64,000 bases of DNA from Pseudomonas sp. (GTDB lineage Bacteria > Pseudomonadota > Gammaproteobacteria > Pseudomonadales > Pseudomonadaceae): contig NZ_JAGIBG010000023.1 in the NCBI RefSeq assembly GCF_017744435.1, forward strand, positions 27,974-91,973. The letters run 5' to 3'. Below the pieces are notes generated by a model that saw only the letters and a program-made list of their open reading frames with translations, had not been told where the DNA came from and ran no database searches. Positions within the stretch are counted from its first letter, which is position 1, and every line of letters begins with the position of its first letter. The translations under genes were made by a program, and so were the position numbers. Positions 16,201 through 25,747 of the stretch are shown here, in pieces.

Positions 16201-17703
16201 ATGACTGACAAGCAAACCGCACCGCAACAGGCCGGCGACCTGGTCGAAGTGGAAAACTTCGCCCCGCAGCCATCGCTGCTCGACAGCATCATCTCGCAAA
16301 GCCGCGTGGCCCGCTCCGACACCGAGCGCAACCGCACCCGCGACCTGATCGGCGAGTTGGTGAACCAGGTGCTCGAGGGCGAGATGACCCCGAGCAAGGA
16401 CCTGATCGCCGTGCTCGACTCGCGCATCGCCGAAATCGATTCGATGCTCTCCGAGCAGATGAACGAGATCATGCACGCTCGTGAATTCCAGCAGCTGGAA
16501 GCCTCCTGGCGCGGCCTGAAGTACCAGGTCGACCAGACCGAGACCAGCACCACGCTGAAGATCCACCTGCTCAACGCCTCGAAAAAAGACCTGGTGCGCG
16601 ACCTCAAGGCTGCCAGCGAATTCGACCAGAGCGCGCTGTTCAAGAAGGTCTACGAAGAAGAATACGGCACCTTCGGTGGCGCCCCGTTCGGCATGCTGAT
16701 CGGCGACTACGAGTTCAAGCGCAGCCCCGAAGACATGTACCTGCTCGAAGAGATCTCGCACGTCGCCGCCGCGGCCCACGCACCGTTCATTTCGGCGGCC
16801 TCGCCCGAGCTGTTCGGCTGGGACTCGTTCACCGAGATGTCCGGCCCGCGTGACCTGGCGAAGATCTTCGACACCGTCGAATACGCCAAGTGGAAGTCGT
16901 TCCGCGCCTCGGAAGACTCTCGCTATGTCGGCCTCACCCTGCCCCACGTACTCGGCCGCCTGCCATACGGCCCGGATACCACGCCGGTGGAGGAATTCAA
17001 CTTCGTCGAAAGCGTCGACGGCCGCGACCACAACAAGTACCTGTGGATGAACGCCGCCTACGCCCTTGGCACCCGCGTCACCGATGCCTTCTCCCGCTAC
17101 GGCTGGTGCGTGGCGATCCGCGGCGTTGAAGGTGGCGGCCTGGTCGAAGGCCTGCCGACCCACACCTTCAAGACCGACGACGGCGAAATCGCCCTCAAGT
17201 GCCCGACCGAAATCGCCATCACCGACCGTCGCGAAAAAGAGCTGTCGGACCTCGGCTTCATCCCCCTGGTGCACTGCAAGGGCACTGACTACGCGGCCTT
17301 CTTCGGCACCCAGTCGGCGCAGAAGCAGAAGCAGTACAACACCGACATCGCCAACGCCAACGCACGCCTGTCGGCGCAGCTGCAGTACATCTTCGCCACC
17401 TCGCGTATCGCCCACTACATGAAGGCGATCATGCGCGACAAGATCGGCAGCTTCGCTTCGCGCATGGATGTGGAACGTTTCCTCAACCAGTGGCTGGCCA
17501 GCTACGTGCTGCTCGACGACACCGCCAGCCAGGAGGCCAAGGCCAAGTTCCCGCTGCGCGAAGCTCGTGCAGAAGTGTTCGAAGTGCCCGGCAAGCCAGG
17601 TGTGTACAAGGCCGTGACCTACCTGCGTCCGCACTACCAGCTCGACGAACTGACCGCCTCGCTGCGCCTGGTCGCCGAACTGCCGCAAGGCGCCCGCGGC
17701 TGA
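16201..17703 (+). CDS. tssC: T6SS large sheath subunit TssC
   Basis: 500 residues, the normal length. It pairs with TssB to build the sheath whose contraction fires the Hcp tube. Diagnostic segments are 'LEASWRGLKYQVDQTETST', 'FGMLIGDYEF' and 'HAPFISAASPELFGW' in the N-terminal half, and 'FINQWL'-type 'RFLNQWLASYVL' near the C-terminus. The N-terminal part carries the region recognised by ClpV during sheath recycling in other systems. It starts with ATG right behind a purine-rich stretch and is followed by tssE after 26 bases. Confidence 0.98.
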   Translation: MTDKQTAPQQAGDLVEVENFAPQPSLLDSIISQSRVARSDTERNRTRDLIGELVNQVLEGEMTPSKDLIAVLDSRIAEIDSMLSEQMNEIMHAREFQQLEASWRGLKYQVDQTETSTTLKIHLLNASKKDLVRDLKAASEFDQSALFKKVYEEEYGTFGGAPFGMLIGDYEFKRSPEDMYLLEEISHVAAAAHAPFISAASPELFGWDSFTEMSGPRDLAKIFDTVEYAKWKSFRASEDSRYVGLTLPHVLGRLPYGPDTTPVEEFNFVESVDGRDHNKYLWMNAAYALGTRVTDAFSRYGWCVAIRGVEGGGLVEGLPTHTFKTDDGEIALKCPTEIAITDRREKELSDLGFIPLVHCKGTDYAAFFGTQSAQKQKQYNTDIANANARLSAQLQYIFATSRIAHYMKAIMRDKIGSFASRMDVERFLNQWLASYVLLDDTASQEAKAKFPLREARAEVFEVPGKPGVYKAVTYLRPHYQLDELTASLRLVAELPQGARG

Positions 17704-17729
17704 CCGGCCGCTGTGTACAGGGATGACAC

Positions 17730-18212
17730 ATGAGTAACCAGGCCCGCCTGCTGCCCTCGCTGCTCGACCGACTGCTGGACGACCGTCCTTACCAGTCGGC
17801 CGAAGCGGCCGCCCAGCGCACCTGTTCGCTGGCCGAGTACAAGGCCAGCATCGTCCGCGACCTCGAGGTGCTGGTGAACACTCGCCAGTCCCTGGTTGCG
17901 GAGGAGCTCGGGGGTTTCAGCCAGCTCGGTGGCTCCATCCTTGAATACGGCATGCCCGACTTCATCAGCCGCAGCGTGCTCGACCCCCATGATCGCCGGC
18001 TCATCCAGCAACAGCTGGAGCGGGCGATCAGCACCGGCGACCGGCGTTTTCGCCGGGTGCGGGTGCAACTGCTGGCCCAGGAAAACGGCCACCGCATGTT
18101 GACCTTCCGCGTGGACGCCGTGCTGCGTCTGCAGGACATCAGCCGCCAGGTGTCGTTCGACGCCGTGCTGCAGGTCAACACCCAGGAATACAAAGTGCAG
18201 AACCTCAACTGA
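17730..18212 (+). CDS. tssE: T6SS baseplate protein TssE (gp25-like)
   Basis: 160 residues of the gp25/lysozyme-like baseplate wedge family. Central motifs are 'LEVLVNTRQSL', 'LGGSILEYGMPDF' and 'IERAIS'-type 'LERAISTGDRRF', and the C-terminus 'LRLQDISRQVSFDAVLQVNTQEYKV' follows the family pattern. The protein joins TssF, TssG and TssK in the baseplate on which the tube and sheath polymerise. Its stop codon shares a base with the tssF start (TGATG), implying translational coupling. Confidence 0.96.
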   Translation: MSNQARLLPSLLDRLLDDRPYQSAEAAAQRTCSLAEYKASIVRDLEVLVNTRQSLVAEELGGFSQLGGSILEYGMPDFISRSVLDPHDRRLIQQQLERAISTGDRRFRRVRVQLLAQENGHRMLTFRVDAVLRLQDISRQVSFDAVLQVNTQEYKVQNLN

Positions 18213-20032
18213 TGCTCGACGAACTGCTGCCCTACTACGAAAAGGAACTGTCGCACCTGCGCTTCCTCGGCCAGGAGTTTGCCGCGCAGTACCCGAAGAT
18301 TGCTTCGCGACTGCTGATCGAGGGCGACAACTGCGAAGACCCGCACACCGAGCGCCTGATCGAGGCGTTCTCGTTCCTGTCTGCGCGGGTGCACAAGAAG
18401 CTCGATGACGAGTTTCCGGAAATCGTCGAATCCTTCCTTGAGGTGCTGTACCCGCATTACCTGCGCCCTACGCCGTCGATGTCGATCGTCGAGCTGAGCC
18501 TGGGCAAGCATGAAAAAGTCACCGAAGCCTACCGCGTGGCGCGCCACACCGAGATGCAGGCCAATGCCGTGGACGGCGTGGTGTGCAAGTTCCGCAGCTG
18601 CTACCCGGTGGAGCTGTGGCCGATCAGCGTGCAACAGGCCTCGTTCGCAGAGATGGAACGTTCGGCATTCAACGGCCACAGCGCCGACCTGGTGGCCCAT
18701 CTGCGCATCCGCCTGCAAGCCTCCGGTGATGCACTGTTCGGCCAGATGGAAGTCGACCGCCTGCGGTTCTTCCTCGACGGTGAAGCGACGCTGATGCTGC
18801 AGCTGTACGAGCTGCTGTTCAACAACCTGGCCAAAGCCACGCTGAGCTTCCAGGACGAGGGCCGCAGCCGCGAGGTCGCCCTGCCGGCCGATGCCCTGAA
18901 GGCGGTCGGCTATGCCCGCGACGAAGGCCTGGTGGACTACTCCGAGCGCTCGTTCCTGGGCTATCGCCTGCTGCACGAGTACTTCACCTTCCCAGACAAA
19001 TTCATGTTCTTCGACCTCAGTGGCTTTGCCCGCATCCTCCAAGGCAAGGCGGTCGAGCAGGTCGAGATCAACTTCTATTTTTCCGACTACGACCTCAGCG
19101 AGCGCCTGGCGCGGCTGACCCAGAACATCGGGCGCAACAACTTCAAGCTCAACTGCACGCCGATCATCAATCTGTTCCGCCAGCAGGCCGAGCCGATCAA
19201 GCTGACCCACACCCAGCACGAATACCCGGTCACCCCCGACACCCGTCTGCACAATGCCGCCGAAGTGGTGTCGATCGACCGTGTGCGACGGGTGCGCAAG
19301 CTCGGTGGCATCGACCAGGTCGCCACCTGCCAGCCGTTCTTCGAGCCACGTGGCGAGCAAGACCCGCGCACCAGCTTCTGGATCGCCCGCCGGCGTAACC
19401 AAGGCGATGCCACGGCCATGAGCATCCGCGTGGTCGACCGCGACCTGGAACTGATCGACGGCAGCAGCGACACCCTGAGCATCGGCCTGACCTGCAGCAA
19501 CCGTGATGTACCGCTGATGCTGCCGTTCGGTGGCGAGCACGGCGAGTTCAACATCCCGGCCAACTCGGTGATCAAGAACATCCGCTGCCTGCGCAAGCCC
19601 ACCGCCACCGTGCGCGTGCCGCTGGGCAAGGGCCTGATCTGGCGGCTGATCGCGCACCTGTCGCTGAACCACCTGTCACTGGTCAGCCAGGGCCGCGAAG
19701 TGCTGCTCGAACTGCTGTCGCTGTACAACTACCGCAACGTCTCGGCCATTCGCAAACAGATCAACGGCATCAAGGCGATCAGCAGCGAGCCGGTGGTCGC
19801 ACGTATCGGCCACCCGCGACCGAATTTCGTCCGTGGCGTGGGCATCACCCTGACCCTCGACGAAAGCCAGTTCACCGGCAGCGGCGTGTTCCTGTTCGGC
19901 ATGGTGCTGGACCACTTCTTCGGCCAGTACTGCTCGATGAACAGCTTCACCCGACTGAGCCTGCGCTCCCAACAACGAGAAAAGAGAATCGTCCAATGGC
20001 CAGCACGCACTGGCGATCAGCCCCTGGTCTGA
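18212..20032 (+). CDS. tssF: T6SS baseplate protein TssF
   Basis: 606 residues, as expected for TssF/ImpG. The opening 'LLPYYEKELSHLRFLGQEFA..YPKIA..L' is the family signature, followed by 'HTERLIEAFSFLSARV.KKLDDEFPE'. TssF forms the baseplate wedge with TssE and TssG. Its coding sequence overlaps the start of tssG by 37 bases, and its start overlaps the tssE stop by one base. Confidence 0.97.
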   Translation: MLDELLPYYEKELSHLRFLGQEFAAQYPKIASRLLIEGDNCEDPHTERLIEAFSFLSARVHKKLDDEFPEIVESFLEVLYPHYLRPTPSMSIVELSLGKHEKVTEAYRVARHTEMQANAVDGVVCKFRSCYPVELWPISVQQASFAEMERSAFNGHSADLVAHLRIRLQASGDALFGQMEVDRLRFFLDGEATLMLQLYELLFNNLAKATLSFQDEGRSREVALPADALKAVGYARDEGLVDYSERSFLGYRLLHEYFTFPDKFMFFDLSGFARILQGKAVEQVEINFYFSDYDLSERLARLTQNIGRNNFKLNCTPIINLFRQQAEPIKLTHTQHEYPVTPDTRLHNAAEVVSIDRVRRVRKLGGIDQVATCQPFFEPRGEQDPRTSFWIARRRNQGDATAMSIRVVDRDLELIDGSSDTLSIGLTCSNRDVPLMLPFGGEHGEFNIPANSVIKNIRCLRKPTATVRVPLGKGLIWRLIAHLSLNHLSLVSQGREVLLELLSLYNYRNVSAIRKQINGIKAISSEPVVARIGHPRPNFVRGVGITLTLDESQFTGSGVFLFGMVLDHFFGQYCSMNSFTRLSLRSQQREKRIVQWPARTGDQPLV

Positions 20033-21066
20033 TCGATCAGGCCCGAGCCGAGCCGCACCGATTCGAATTCTTTCAATTGGTGCGCCTGCTCCGCCTGCAC
20101 TACAGCCGTACCGGGCGCATGGACCTGGCGACCCGGCCGCACGAAGACCCGCTGCGTTTTCGCACCCAGCTGTCGCTGGCGTTCCCAGCCAGCGAGGTCA
20201 GCGACCTGCACTTCGAGCGCGAGGGCAAGGTCTCCACGGCCGGCCTGCCGCTGTCGGAGGTGCAAGTCACCTTCATGGGCCTGGTCGGGCCGTCGGGCGT
20301 GCTGCCGCGCCCGTACACCGAGCTGCTGCTCGAACGCCACGTGCAATACCGCGACGATGCCGCCCATGCGTTTCTCGACATCTTCTCGCACCGCATGACC
20401 ACGCTGTTCTACGAGGCATGGCAGAAGTACAAATTCCATATCGAGCACGAGCGCAATGGCACTTCGGGCTTCGATGGCTACCTGCTCAACCTGGTCGGCC
20501 TGGGCCCGCGTGCGCAAAAGCTCAGGTTCGAAGAGCACCCGTCGGCGCTGCGCCGCGAGCTGTTCAGCTACTTCGCCGGGCTGCTCAGCCAGAAGCCGCG
20601 CAACGCGCTCAACCTCGAAGTGATGCTCGGCTTCTATTTCTCGCTGCCAATCAAGGTCAAGCAGTTCGCCGGGCGCTGGCTCAACCTGGAGCCCGAGCAA
20701 TGTACCCAGCTGGGGCGCAAGAACGCGCAACTGGGCCACAGTGCCGTCGCCGGCAACCGGGTCTGGGACTACCAGTCGTGCATCCGCATCGAACTGGGCC
20801 CGCTGAGCCTGGCCGATTACCAGCGCTTCCAGCCGGGCACCACGTGCTACCGCAAGCTGGTCGAACTGGTGCGCTTCTATATAGGTGCCGAGCTGGATTT
20901 CGAAATTGCCCCGCGCCTCAAGCGCGAGGCGGTACCACGCGCCCAGCTGGGCCGCAGCGGCAATGTCGCGCTGGGCTGGCTGGGTTGGCTCAAACGCCCT
21001 GGTCGCGACGCGGAGCCTTCGCGTTGCGCCGTCTTCCACATTCCTTACGATGGGGTCGCCTTGTGA
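19996..21066 (+). CDS. tssG: T6SS baseplate protein TssG
   Basis: 356 residues of the TssG/ImpH family: N-terminal 'EPHRFEFFQLVRLL', then 'PLSEVQVTFMGLVGPSGVLPRPYTELL' and 'FLDIFSHRM..LFY.AW.KY'. It joins TssF in the baseplate wedge. The start overlaps the end of tssF by 37 bases, an unusually long overlap, but the ATG and the family N-terminus agree with it. The stop overlaps the clpV GTG start by four bases. Confidence 0.97.
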   Translation: MASTHWRSAPGLIDQARAEPHRFEFFQLVRLLRLHYSRTGRMDLATRPHEDPLRFRTQLSLAFPASEVSDLHFEREGKVSTAGLPLSEVQVTFMGLVGPSGVLPRPYTELLLERHVQYRDDAAHAFLDIFSHRMTTLFYEAWQKYKFHIEHERNGTSGFDGYLLNLVGLGPRAQKLRFEEHPSALRRELFSYFAGLLSQKPRNALNLEVMLGFYFSLPIKVKQFAGRWLNLEPEQCTQLGRKNAQLGHSAVAGNRVWDYQSCIRIELGPLSLADYQRFQPGTTCYRKLVELVRFYIGAELDFEIAPRLKREAVPRAQLGRSGNVALGWLGWLKRPGRDAEPSRCAVFHIPYDGVAL

Positions 21067-23660
21067 ACCTGAAGTCTCTGTTCGCCAAGCTCAACGAAAC
21101 CAGCCGCACGGCCACTGAAAGCGCGGCGGCCCTGTGCCTGTCGGAGCACCACTATGACGTCGAGGTGGAGCACCTGCTGTTGCAGTTGCTCGACAACAGC
21201 GACAGCGACCTCGCGCCGATCCTGCGCCACTACGACGTAGTCGCCGAGCGCCTGCAGGCGCAGCTGGTCACCGCCCTGGGCACCTTCAAGAAAGGCAACA
21301 CCCGCACCCCGGCACTGTCGCCGCACATCACCCGCATGATCGAACAGGCCTGGCTGCTGGCCTCGATCGAGTACGGCGTTGGCCAGGTGCGCAGCGGCCA
21401 CCTGCTGCAAGCCCTGCTCGATGACGCCGAACTGCGCCGCGTGGTGATCGCTTCGGCACCAGAGCTGGAAAAGATCAACGCCGACGACCTGCGCCTGAAC
21501 CTCGCCGCCCTGATCGAAGGCAGCGCCGAATCGAAACAGGCCAGCGCCCTGGCCAGCCCGGCAGCACCGGTCGCCGGCAATGCCAAGGCCGGCGGCAAGA
21601 CCCCGGCGCTGGACCAGTACACCGTCAACCTCACCCAGAGCGCCCGCGAAGGCCGCATCGACCCGGTGCTGGGCCGCGAGTTCGAGGTGCGGCAGATGGT
21701 CGACATCCTCACCCGCCGCCGCCAGAACAACCCGATCCTCACCGGTGAAGCCGGTGTCGGCAAAACTGCCGTGGTCGAAGGCCTGGCCCTGCGCATCGCC
21801 CAGGGCGATGTGCCGGCAGTGCTCAAGGACGTCGCCCTGCACACCCTCGACCTGGGCCTGCTGCAGGCCGGTGCCGGGGTCAAGGGCGAATTCGAGAACC
21901 GCCTCAAGGCCGTGATCGAAGAGGTCAAGCGCAGCCTGCACCCGATCATCCTGTTCATCGACGAAGCCCACACCCTGATCGGCTCCGGCGGCCAGGCCGG
22001 GCAGAACGATGCCGCCAACCTGCTCAAGCCAGCCCTGGCCCGTGGCGAGCTGCGCACCATCGCCGCCACCACCTGGGCCGAGTACAAGAAGTACTTCGAG
22101 AAGGACGCCGCCCTCGCCCGCCGCTTCCAGGTGGTCAAGGTCGAAGAGCCTGACGAAGACAAGGCCATCCACATGCTCCGTGGCCTGCTCGGCAAGATGC
22201 GCGAGCACCACAAGGTGGCGGTGATGGACGAAGCGCTGGTGCAGGCGGTGCGCCTGTCCAACCGCTACATCACCGGCCGCCAGCTGCCTGACAAGGCCGT
22301 CAGCGTGCTCGACACCGCCTGCGCGCGCATCGCCCTGGCGCAATCGTCGCAGCCCGGCGCCCTGGAAGACTGCCGCCGGCAGATCGACAACCTGCAGGCC
22401 GAAATCGCCGTGCTTGGCCACGAAGCTGGCAAGGGCCACGACCACGTCCGCCGCCTCGGCGAGCTGCAGGCGGCCCTGCAGGCCGAGCAACAACAGGAAC
22501 AGCAACTGAACGAGCAGTGGCAGCAAGAGCTGGCGCTGGTCGAACAACTCAAGGCGCTGGACGCCGCCAACGACGCCGATACCGCCCAGCTCAACGCCCT
22601 GCGCGCCGAGCTGGCCCGCGTGCAAGGTGACCAGCCACTGGTGCACGCGCTGGTCGACAGCGGCGCCATCGCCCAGGTCATCAGCGGCTGGACCGGCATC
22701 CCGCTGGGCAAGATGCTGCGTGACGAGATCGACACCGTGCAGCGCCTGCCAGCCCTGCTCGGCGAGCGCGTGCTGGGCCAGGACCACGCCCTGCACGAGA
22801 TCGGCAAGCGCATCAAGATTTCCCGCGCCCGCATGGAAGACCCGAACAAGCCGATCGGCGTGTTCCTGCTGCTCGGCCCGAGCGGTGTCGGCAAGACCGA
22901 AACCGCGCTGGCCCTGGCCGACACCCTGTACGGCGGCGAGCGCAACCTGATCACCATCAACATGTCCGAGTACCAGGAGGCGCACACCGTGTCGAGCCTC
23001 AAGGGCTCGCCTCCCGGCTACGTCGGTTACGGCGAAGGCGGTGTGCTGACCGAAGCCGTGCGTCGCAAACCATACAGCGTGGTGCTGCTCGACGAGGTGG
23101 AAAAGGCCCACCCCGACGTCCTCGAACTGTTCTTCCAGGTGTTCGACAAGGGCGTGCTGGACGACGGCGAAGGCCGTGAGATCAACTTCCGCAACACGGT
23201 GATCATCCTCACTTCCAACACCGGCACCGAACGCATCATGCAGACCTGCCTGAACGCCAGCGAGCTGCCAACGCCGGACGCCATCGTCGAAGGCCTGCGC
23301 GACGAGCTCAACCAGGTGTTCAAGCCGGCCTTCCTCGGCCGCCTGAGCATCGTGCCGTTCTACCCGGTGCAGGACCAGATCCTCGAGCGCATCGTCGCCC
23401 TCAAGCTGCAACGCATCGCCAAGCGCTTTGCCCGCAACCACCAGGCCGAACTGAGCTACGACGAAGCGCTGATCAAGGCCATCGCCGCGCGCTGCACCGA
23501 GGTCGACAGCGGTGCGCGCAACATCGACAACATCCTGTCCCAGACCCTGATGCCCGAACTCGCCCAGCGCGTGCTCGAGCGCATGGCCCAGGACGCGCCG
23601 ATCGAGCGCCTGGCGATCGAGCTGGGCAGCGATGGCGATTTCGCCTATCGCCTGGCCTGA
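21063..23660 (+). CDS. clpV: T6SS sheath-recycling AAA+ ATPase ClpV
   Basis: 865 residues. It disassembles contracted TssB/TssC sheaths. It contains a Clp N-terminal repeat domain (1-150), a first AAA+ domain with Walker A GEAGVGKT (228-235), a middle-domain coiled coil (about 440-530), and a second AAA+ domain with GPSGVGKT (about 605-612) and 'LLDEVEKAHPD'. The start is the GTG at 21063, which overlaps the tssG stop (GTGA) and gives the expected N-terminus (NLKSLFAKLN). The open frame runs far upstream through tssG in another frame, which is meaningless. Confidence 0.97.
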   Translation: MNLKSLFAKLNETSRTATESAAALCLSEHHYDVEVEHLLLQLLDNSDSDLAPILRHYDVVAERLQAQLVTALGTFKKGNTRTPALSPHITRMIEQAWLLASIEYGVGQVRSGHLLQALLDDAELRRVVIASAPELEKINADDLRLNLAALIEGSAESKQASALASPAAPVAGNAKAGGKTPALDQYTVNLTQSAREGRIDPVLGREFEVRQMVDILTRRRQNNPILTGEAGVGKTAVVEGLALRIAQGDVPAVLKDVALHTLDLGLLQAGAGVKGEFENRLKAVIEEVKRSLHPIILFIDEAHTLIGSGGQAGQNDAANLLKPALARGELRTIAATTWAEYKKYFEKDAALARRFQVVKVEEPDEDKAIHMLRGLLGKMREHHKVAVMDEALVQAVRLSNRYITGRQLPDKAVSVLDTACARIALAQSSQPGALEDCRRQIDNLQAEIAVLGHEAGKGHDHVRRLGELQAALQAEQQQEQQLNEQWQQELALVEQLKALDAANDADTAQLNALRAELARVQGDQPLVHALVDSGAIAQVISGWTGIPLGKMLRDEIDTVQRLPALLGERVLGQDHALHEIGKRIKISRARMEDPNKPIGVFLLLGPSGVGKTETALALADTLYGGERNLITINMSEYQEAHTVSSLKGSPPGYVGYGEGGVLTEAVRRKPYSVVLLDEVEKAHPDVLELFFQVFDKGVLDDGEGREINFRNTVIILTSNTGTERIMQTCLNASELPTPDAIVEGLRDELNQVFKPAFLGRLSIVPFYPVQDQILERIVALKLQRIAKRFARNHQAELSYDEALIKAIAARCTEVDSGARNIDNILSQTLMPELAQRVLERMAQDAPIERLAIELGSDGDFAYRLA

Positions 23661-23684
23661 CCCGTACAAGGAGGTTTAGCCGTC

Positions 23685-24407
23685 ATGCAACACAAGCACA
23701 CCGCCCTCAAGCGCCTGACCACCGCCGCCCTGCTGCTGGCGCTGGCCGGCTGCGGGGTCACCGACCGTATCGGCAAGCGCATGGATGACAGTTGGGCGGC
23801 CGACATGCTGGCCGACAGCGAGAAGGTCATCCTGACTTCCGACGGCGGCAACCAGCTCAACCCCGATGTCGAGGGCAAGCCGCTGTCGGTGGTGATGCGC
23901 GTGTACCAGCTGACCGACCTCGAGCGCTTCGCCGCGACCGATGCCGAGACTCTTTGGGACTCCCCGGAAAAGGCTCTCGGCAACACCTTGGTGGAAGCCC
24001 GCGAGATCACCCTGTTGCCGGGCATCGGCCAGATCGACCAGTGGCCGCTGGCCAAGAGCGCGCGCTACGTGGGTGTGGCGGCGTTCTTCCGCGATGAAAA
24101 GGACGCGCGCTGGAAGGTCGCCTTCGACGCCGAGTCGCTGCGCAAGGATGGCATCTGGTTCTCCTCCGACGGCTTGCGGGTGCTGGTGGACAAGACCGAA
24201 ATCAGCGCCATGCGCGGTGTCGACGTACTCAACAAACCGCCGACCGCCGACCAGCTGGCGGCCGCGCAGAAGGCCGAGCAGGCCACGCCGTCCCTGGCCG
24301 ACACGGTGCAGGACGCCGTGCTCGACAAGGCCACCGATGTGGCCGGCCAGTCGGCACAGAACGCCGCGGACAAAACCCTCAACTCTTTAGTGGATAGCGT
24401 CAAATGA
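23685..24407 (+). CDS. tssJ: T6SS outer-membrane lipoprotein TssJ
   Basis: 240 residues. A lipoprotein signal with lipobox LAGC (Cys23) leads into a TssJ/VasD domain (about 45-180, beta-sandwich with 'VVMRVYQLTD...F' and 'LLPG'). TssJ anchors the TssLM membrane complex to the outer membrane. It is longer than many TssJ proteins: after the domain there is a low-complexity Ala/Asp/Gln tail of about 45 residues. The stop overlaps the tssK start by four bases (ATGA). Confidence 0.94.
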   Translation: MQHKHTALKRLTTAALLLALAGCGVTDRIGKRMDDSWAADMLADSEKVILTSDGGNQLNPDVEGKPLSVVMRVYQLTDLERFAATDAETLWDSPEKALGNTLVEAREITLLPGIGQIDQWPLAKSARYVGVAAFFRDEKDARWKVAFDAESLRKDGIWFSSDGLRVLVDKTEISAMRGVDVLNKPPTADQLAAAQKAEQATPSLADTVQDAVLDKATDVAGQSAQNAADKTLNSLVDSVK

Positions 24408-25747
24408 GCAAGCAGAGCCGGGTGATGTGGTCTGAAGGCATGTTCCTGCTGCCCCAGCACTTCCAGTACCAGGATGAGTTCCACCAGCACCAGCTGGCCG
24501 AAGCGACCCTGCGCGGCACCCCGTTCCATTGGGGTGTGCAGACGCTGCAGGTGGACGAGGATGCCTTGGCCAACGGTTCGCTGCAGCTCAAGCGCCTGAA
24601 GCTGGTGTTCCCCGACGGCAGCCTGTACGACGCACCGCAGCACGACCCGCTGCCGGCCGCACGCGACCTCAAGGACCTGCTCAAGGCCAACGAGCTGAAG
24701 GTATATGCCGCGCTCAAGCTGCCCGAGCCGTTCGGCCTCAACTACGTCGAGGACGGCCAGGCGCACAAGGCCGCCCGGCGTTTCCGCAAGCAGTTCGACA
24801 CCCTGCCCGACCTCAACGAAGGCGAGCTGGAAAACGAAATCACCAGCCTGCGCCTGAACGTGGTGCTGCTGGTCGACGGCGACAGCCTCGACGGCTACAG
24901 CCACTGCCCGCTGGCCAAGCTGACACGCAACAGCATGGGCGGCTTCAACCTCGACCCGCATTTCGTCCACCCGACCCTGCACCTGGGCAACCACGAGACC
25001 CTGGCCGGCATCGGCAAGCGCTTGCTCGGCGCCCTGCAGGCCAAGAGCAAGGCGCTGTCCGGCCGGCGCCGCGAGCGTGCCGACCAGATCGCCGAGTTCG
25101 GTTCCAGCGACGTCACCCTGTTCTGGCTGCTGAACACGGTCAACCGCGCTCACCCGCAGCTGGCCCACCTGCTGGCCCACCCGCGCCTGCACCCAGAGCG
25201 CCTGTACCTGTTCCTCGCCGACCTGGCCGGCGGGCTGCTGACCTTCACCCTCGACAGCCAGCTCAGCGACGTCCCGGAGTACGACCACCGCGACCCGGCG
25301 GCCTCGCTGGTCAAGCTCGACGAAATGATCCGGGTGATGCTCGACAACGTGGTGCCCAACCAGTGCATCGTCATCAACCTCACCCAGACCAAGCCATCGT
25401 ACTGGCAGGGCCAGCTGCGCGACCCGCGCCTGGCCGAGGCCGACTTCTATGTCTCGGTGCAGGCCGACATGCCCGGTGCCAGCCTGCTGGAACTGGTGCC
25501 TCGGGCATTCAAGGTCGGTTCGCCGGAAGACATCGAAGTGGTGGTCAACAGCGCCATGCCCGGCGTCACCCTCAACCACGCCGCACGGCTGCCCAACGCG
25601 ATCCCGGTGCGCCTGGACAACCAGTACTTCGCCATCGAGCCGCACGGCCATGTGTATGAGCGAATGATGAACGCCCAGACCGTCTGCTTCTACGCGCCCA
25701 GCGCCTTTACCAACCTCAAGCTTGAACTGATGGCGGTGCTCAAATGA
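24404..25747 (+). CDS. tssK: T6SS baseplate-membrane complex connector TssK
   Basis: 447 residues of the TssK/ImpJ/VasE family: N-terminal 'VMWSEGMFLLPQHFQYQDEF' is diagnostic, with later 'YFAIEPHGHVYERMM' and 'FYAPSAF'. TssK links the baseplate to the TssJLM membrane complex. Both ends overlap neighbouring genes by four bases (tssJ stop, tssL start), so the three are probably translationally coupled. Confidence 0.97.
   Translation: MSKQSRVMWSEGMFLLPQHFQYQDEFHQHQLAEATLRGTPFHWGVQTLQVDEDALANGSLQLKRLKLVFPDGSLYDAPQHDPLPAARDLKDLLKANELKVYAALKLPEPFGLNYVEDGQAHKAARRFRKQFDTLPDLNEGELENEITSLRLNVVLLVDGDSLDGYSHCPLAKLTRNSMGGFNLDPHFVHPTLHLGNHETLAGIGKRLLGALQAKSKALSGRRRERADQIAEFGSSDVTLFWLLNTVNRAHPQLAHLLAHPRLHPERLYLFLADLAGGLLTFTLDSQLSDVPEYDHRDPAASLVKLDEMIRVMLDNVVPNQCIVINLTQTKPSYWQGQLRDPRLAEADFYVSVQADMPGASLLELVPRAFKVGSPEDIEVVVNSAMPGVTLNHAARLPNAIPVRLDNQYFAIEPHGHVYERMMNAQTVCFYAPSAFTNLKLELMAVLK

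Noticed and set aside
20418..21062. Upstream extension of the clpV frame through tssG
   Set aside because: The family N-terminus begins at the GTG at 21063; the upstream part is out of frame with tssG and is Arg/Ala-rich noise.
21045..23669. 874-codon frame antisense to clpV
   Set aside because: Shadow of a high-GC gene with full AAA+ motifs on the plus strand; the antisense product has no recognisable domain.
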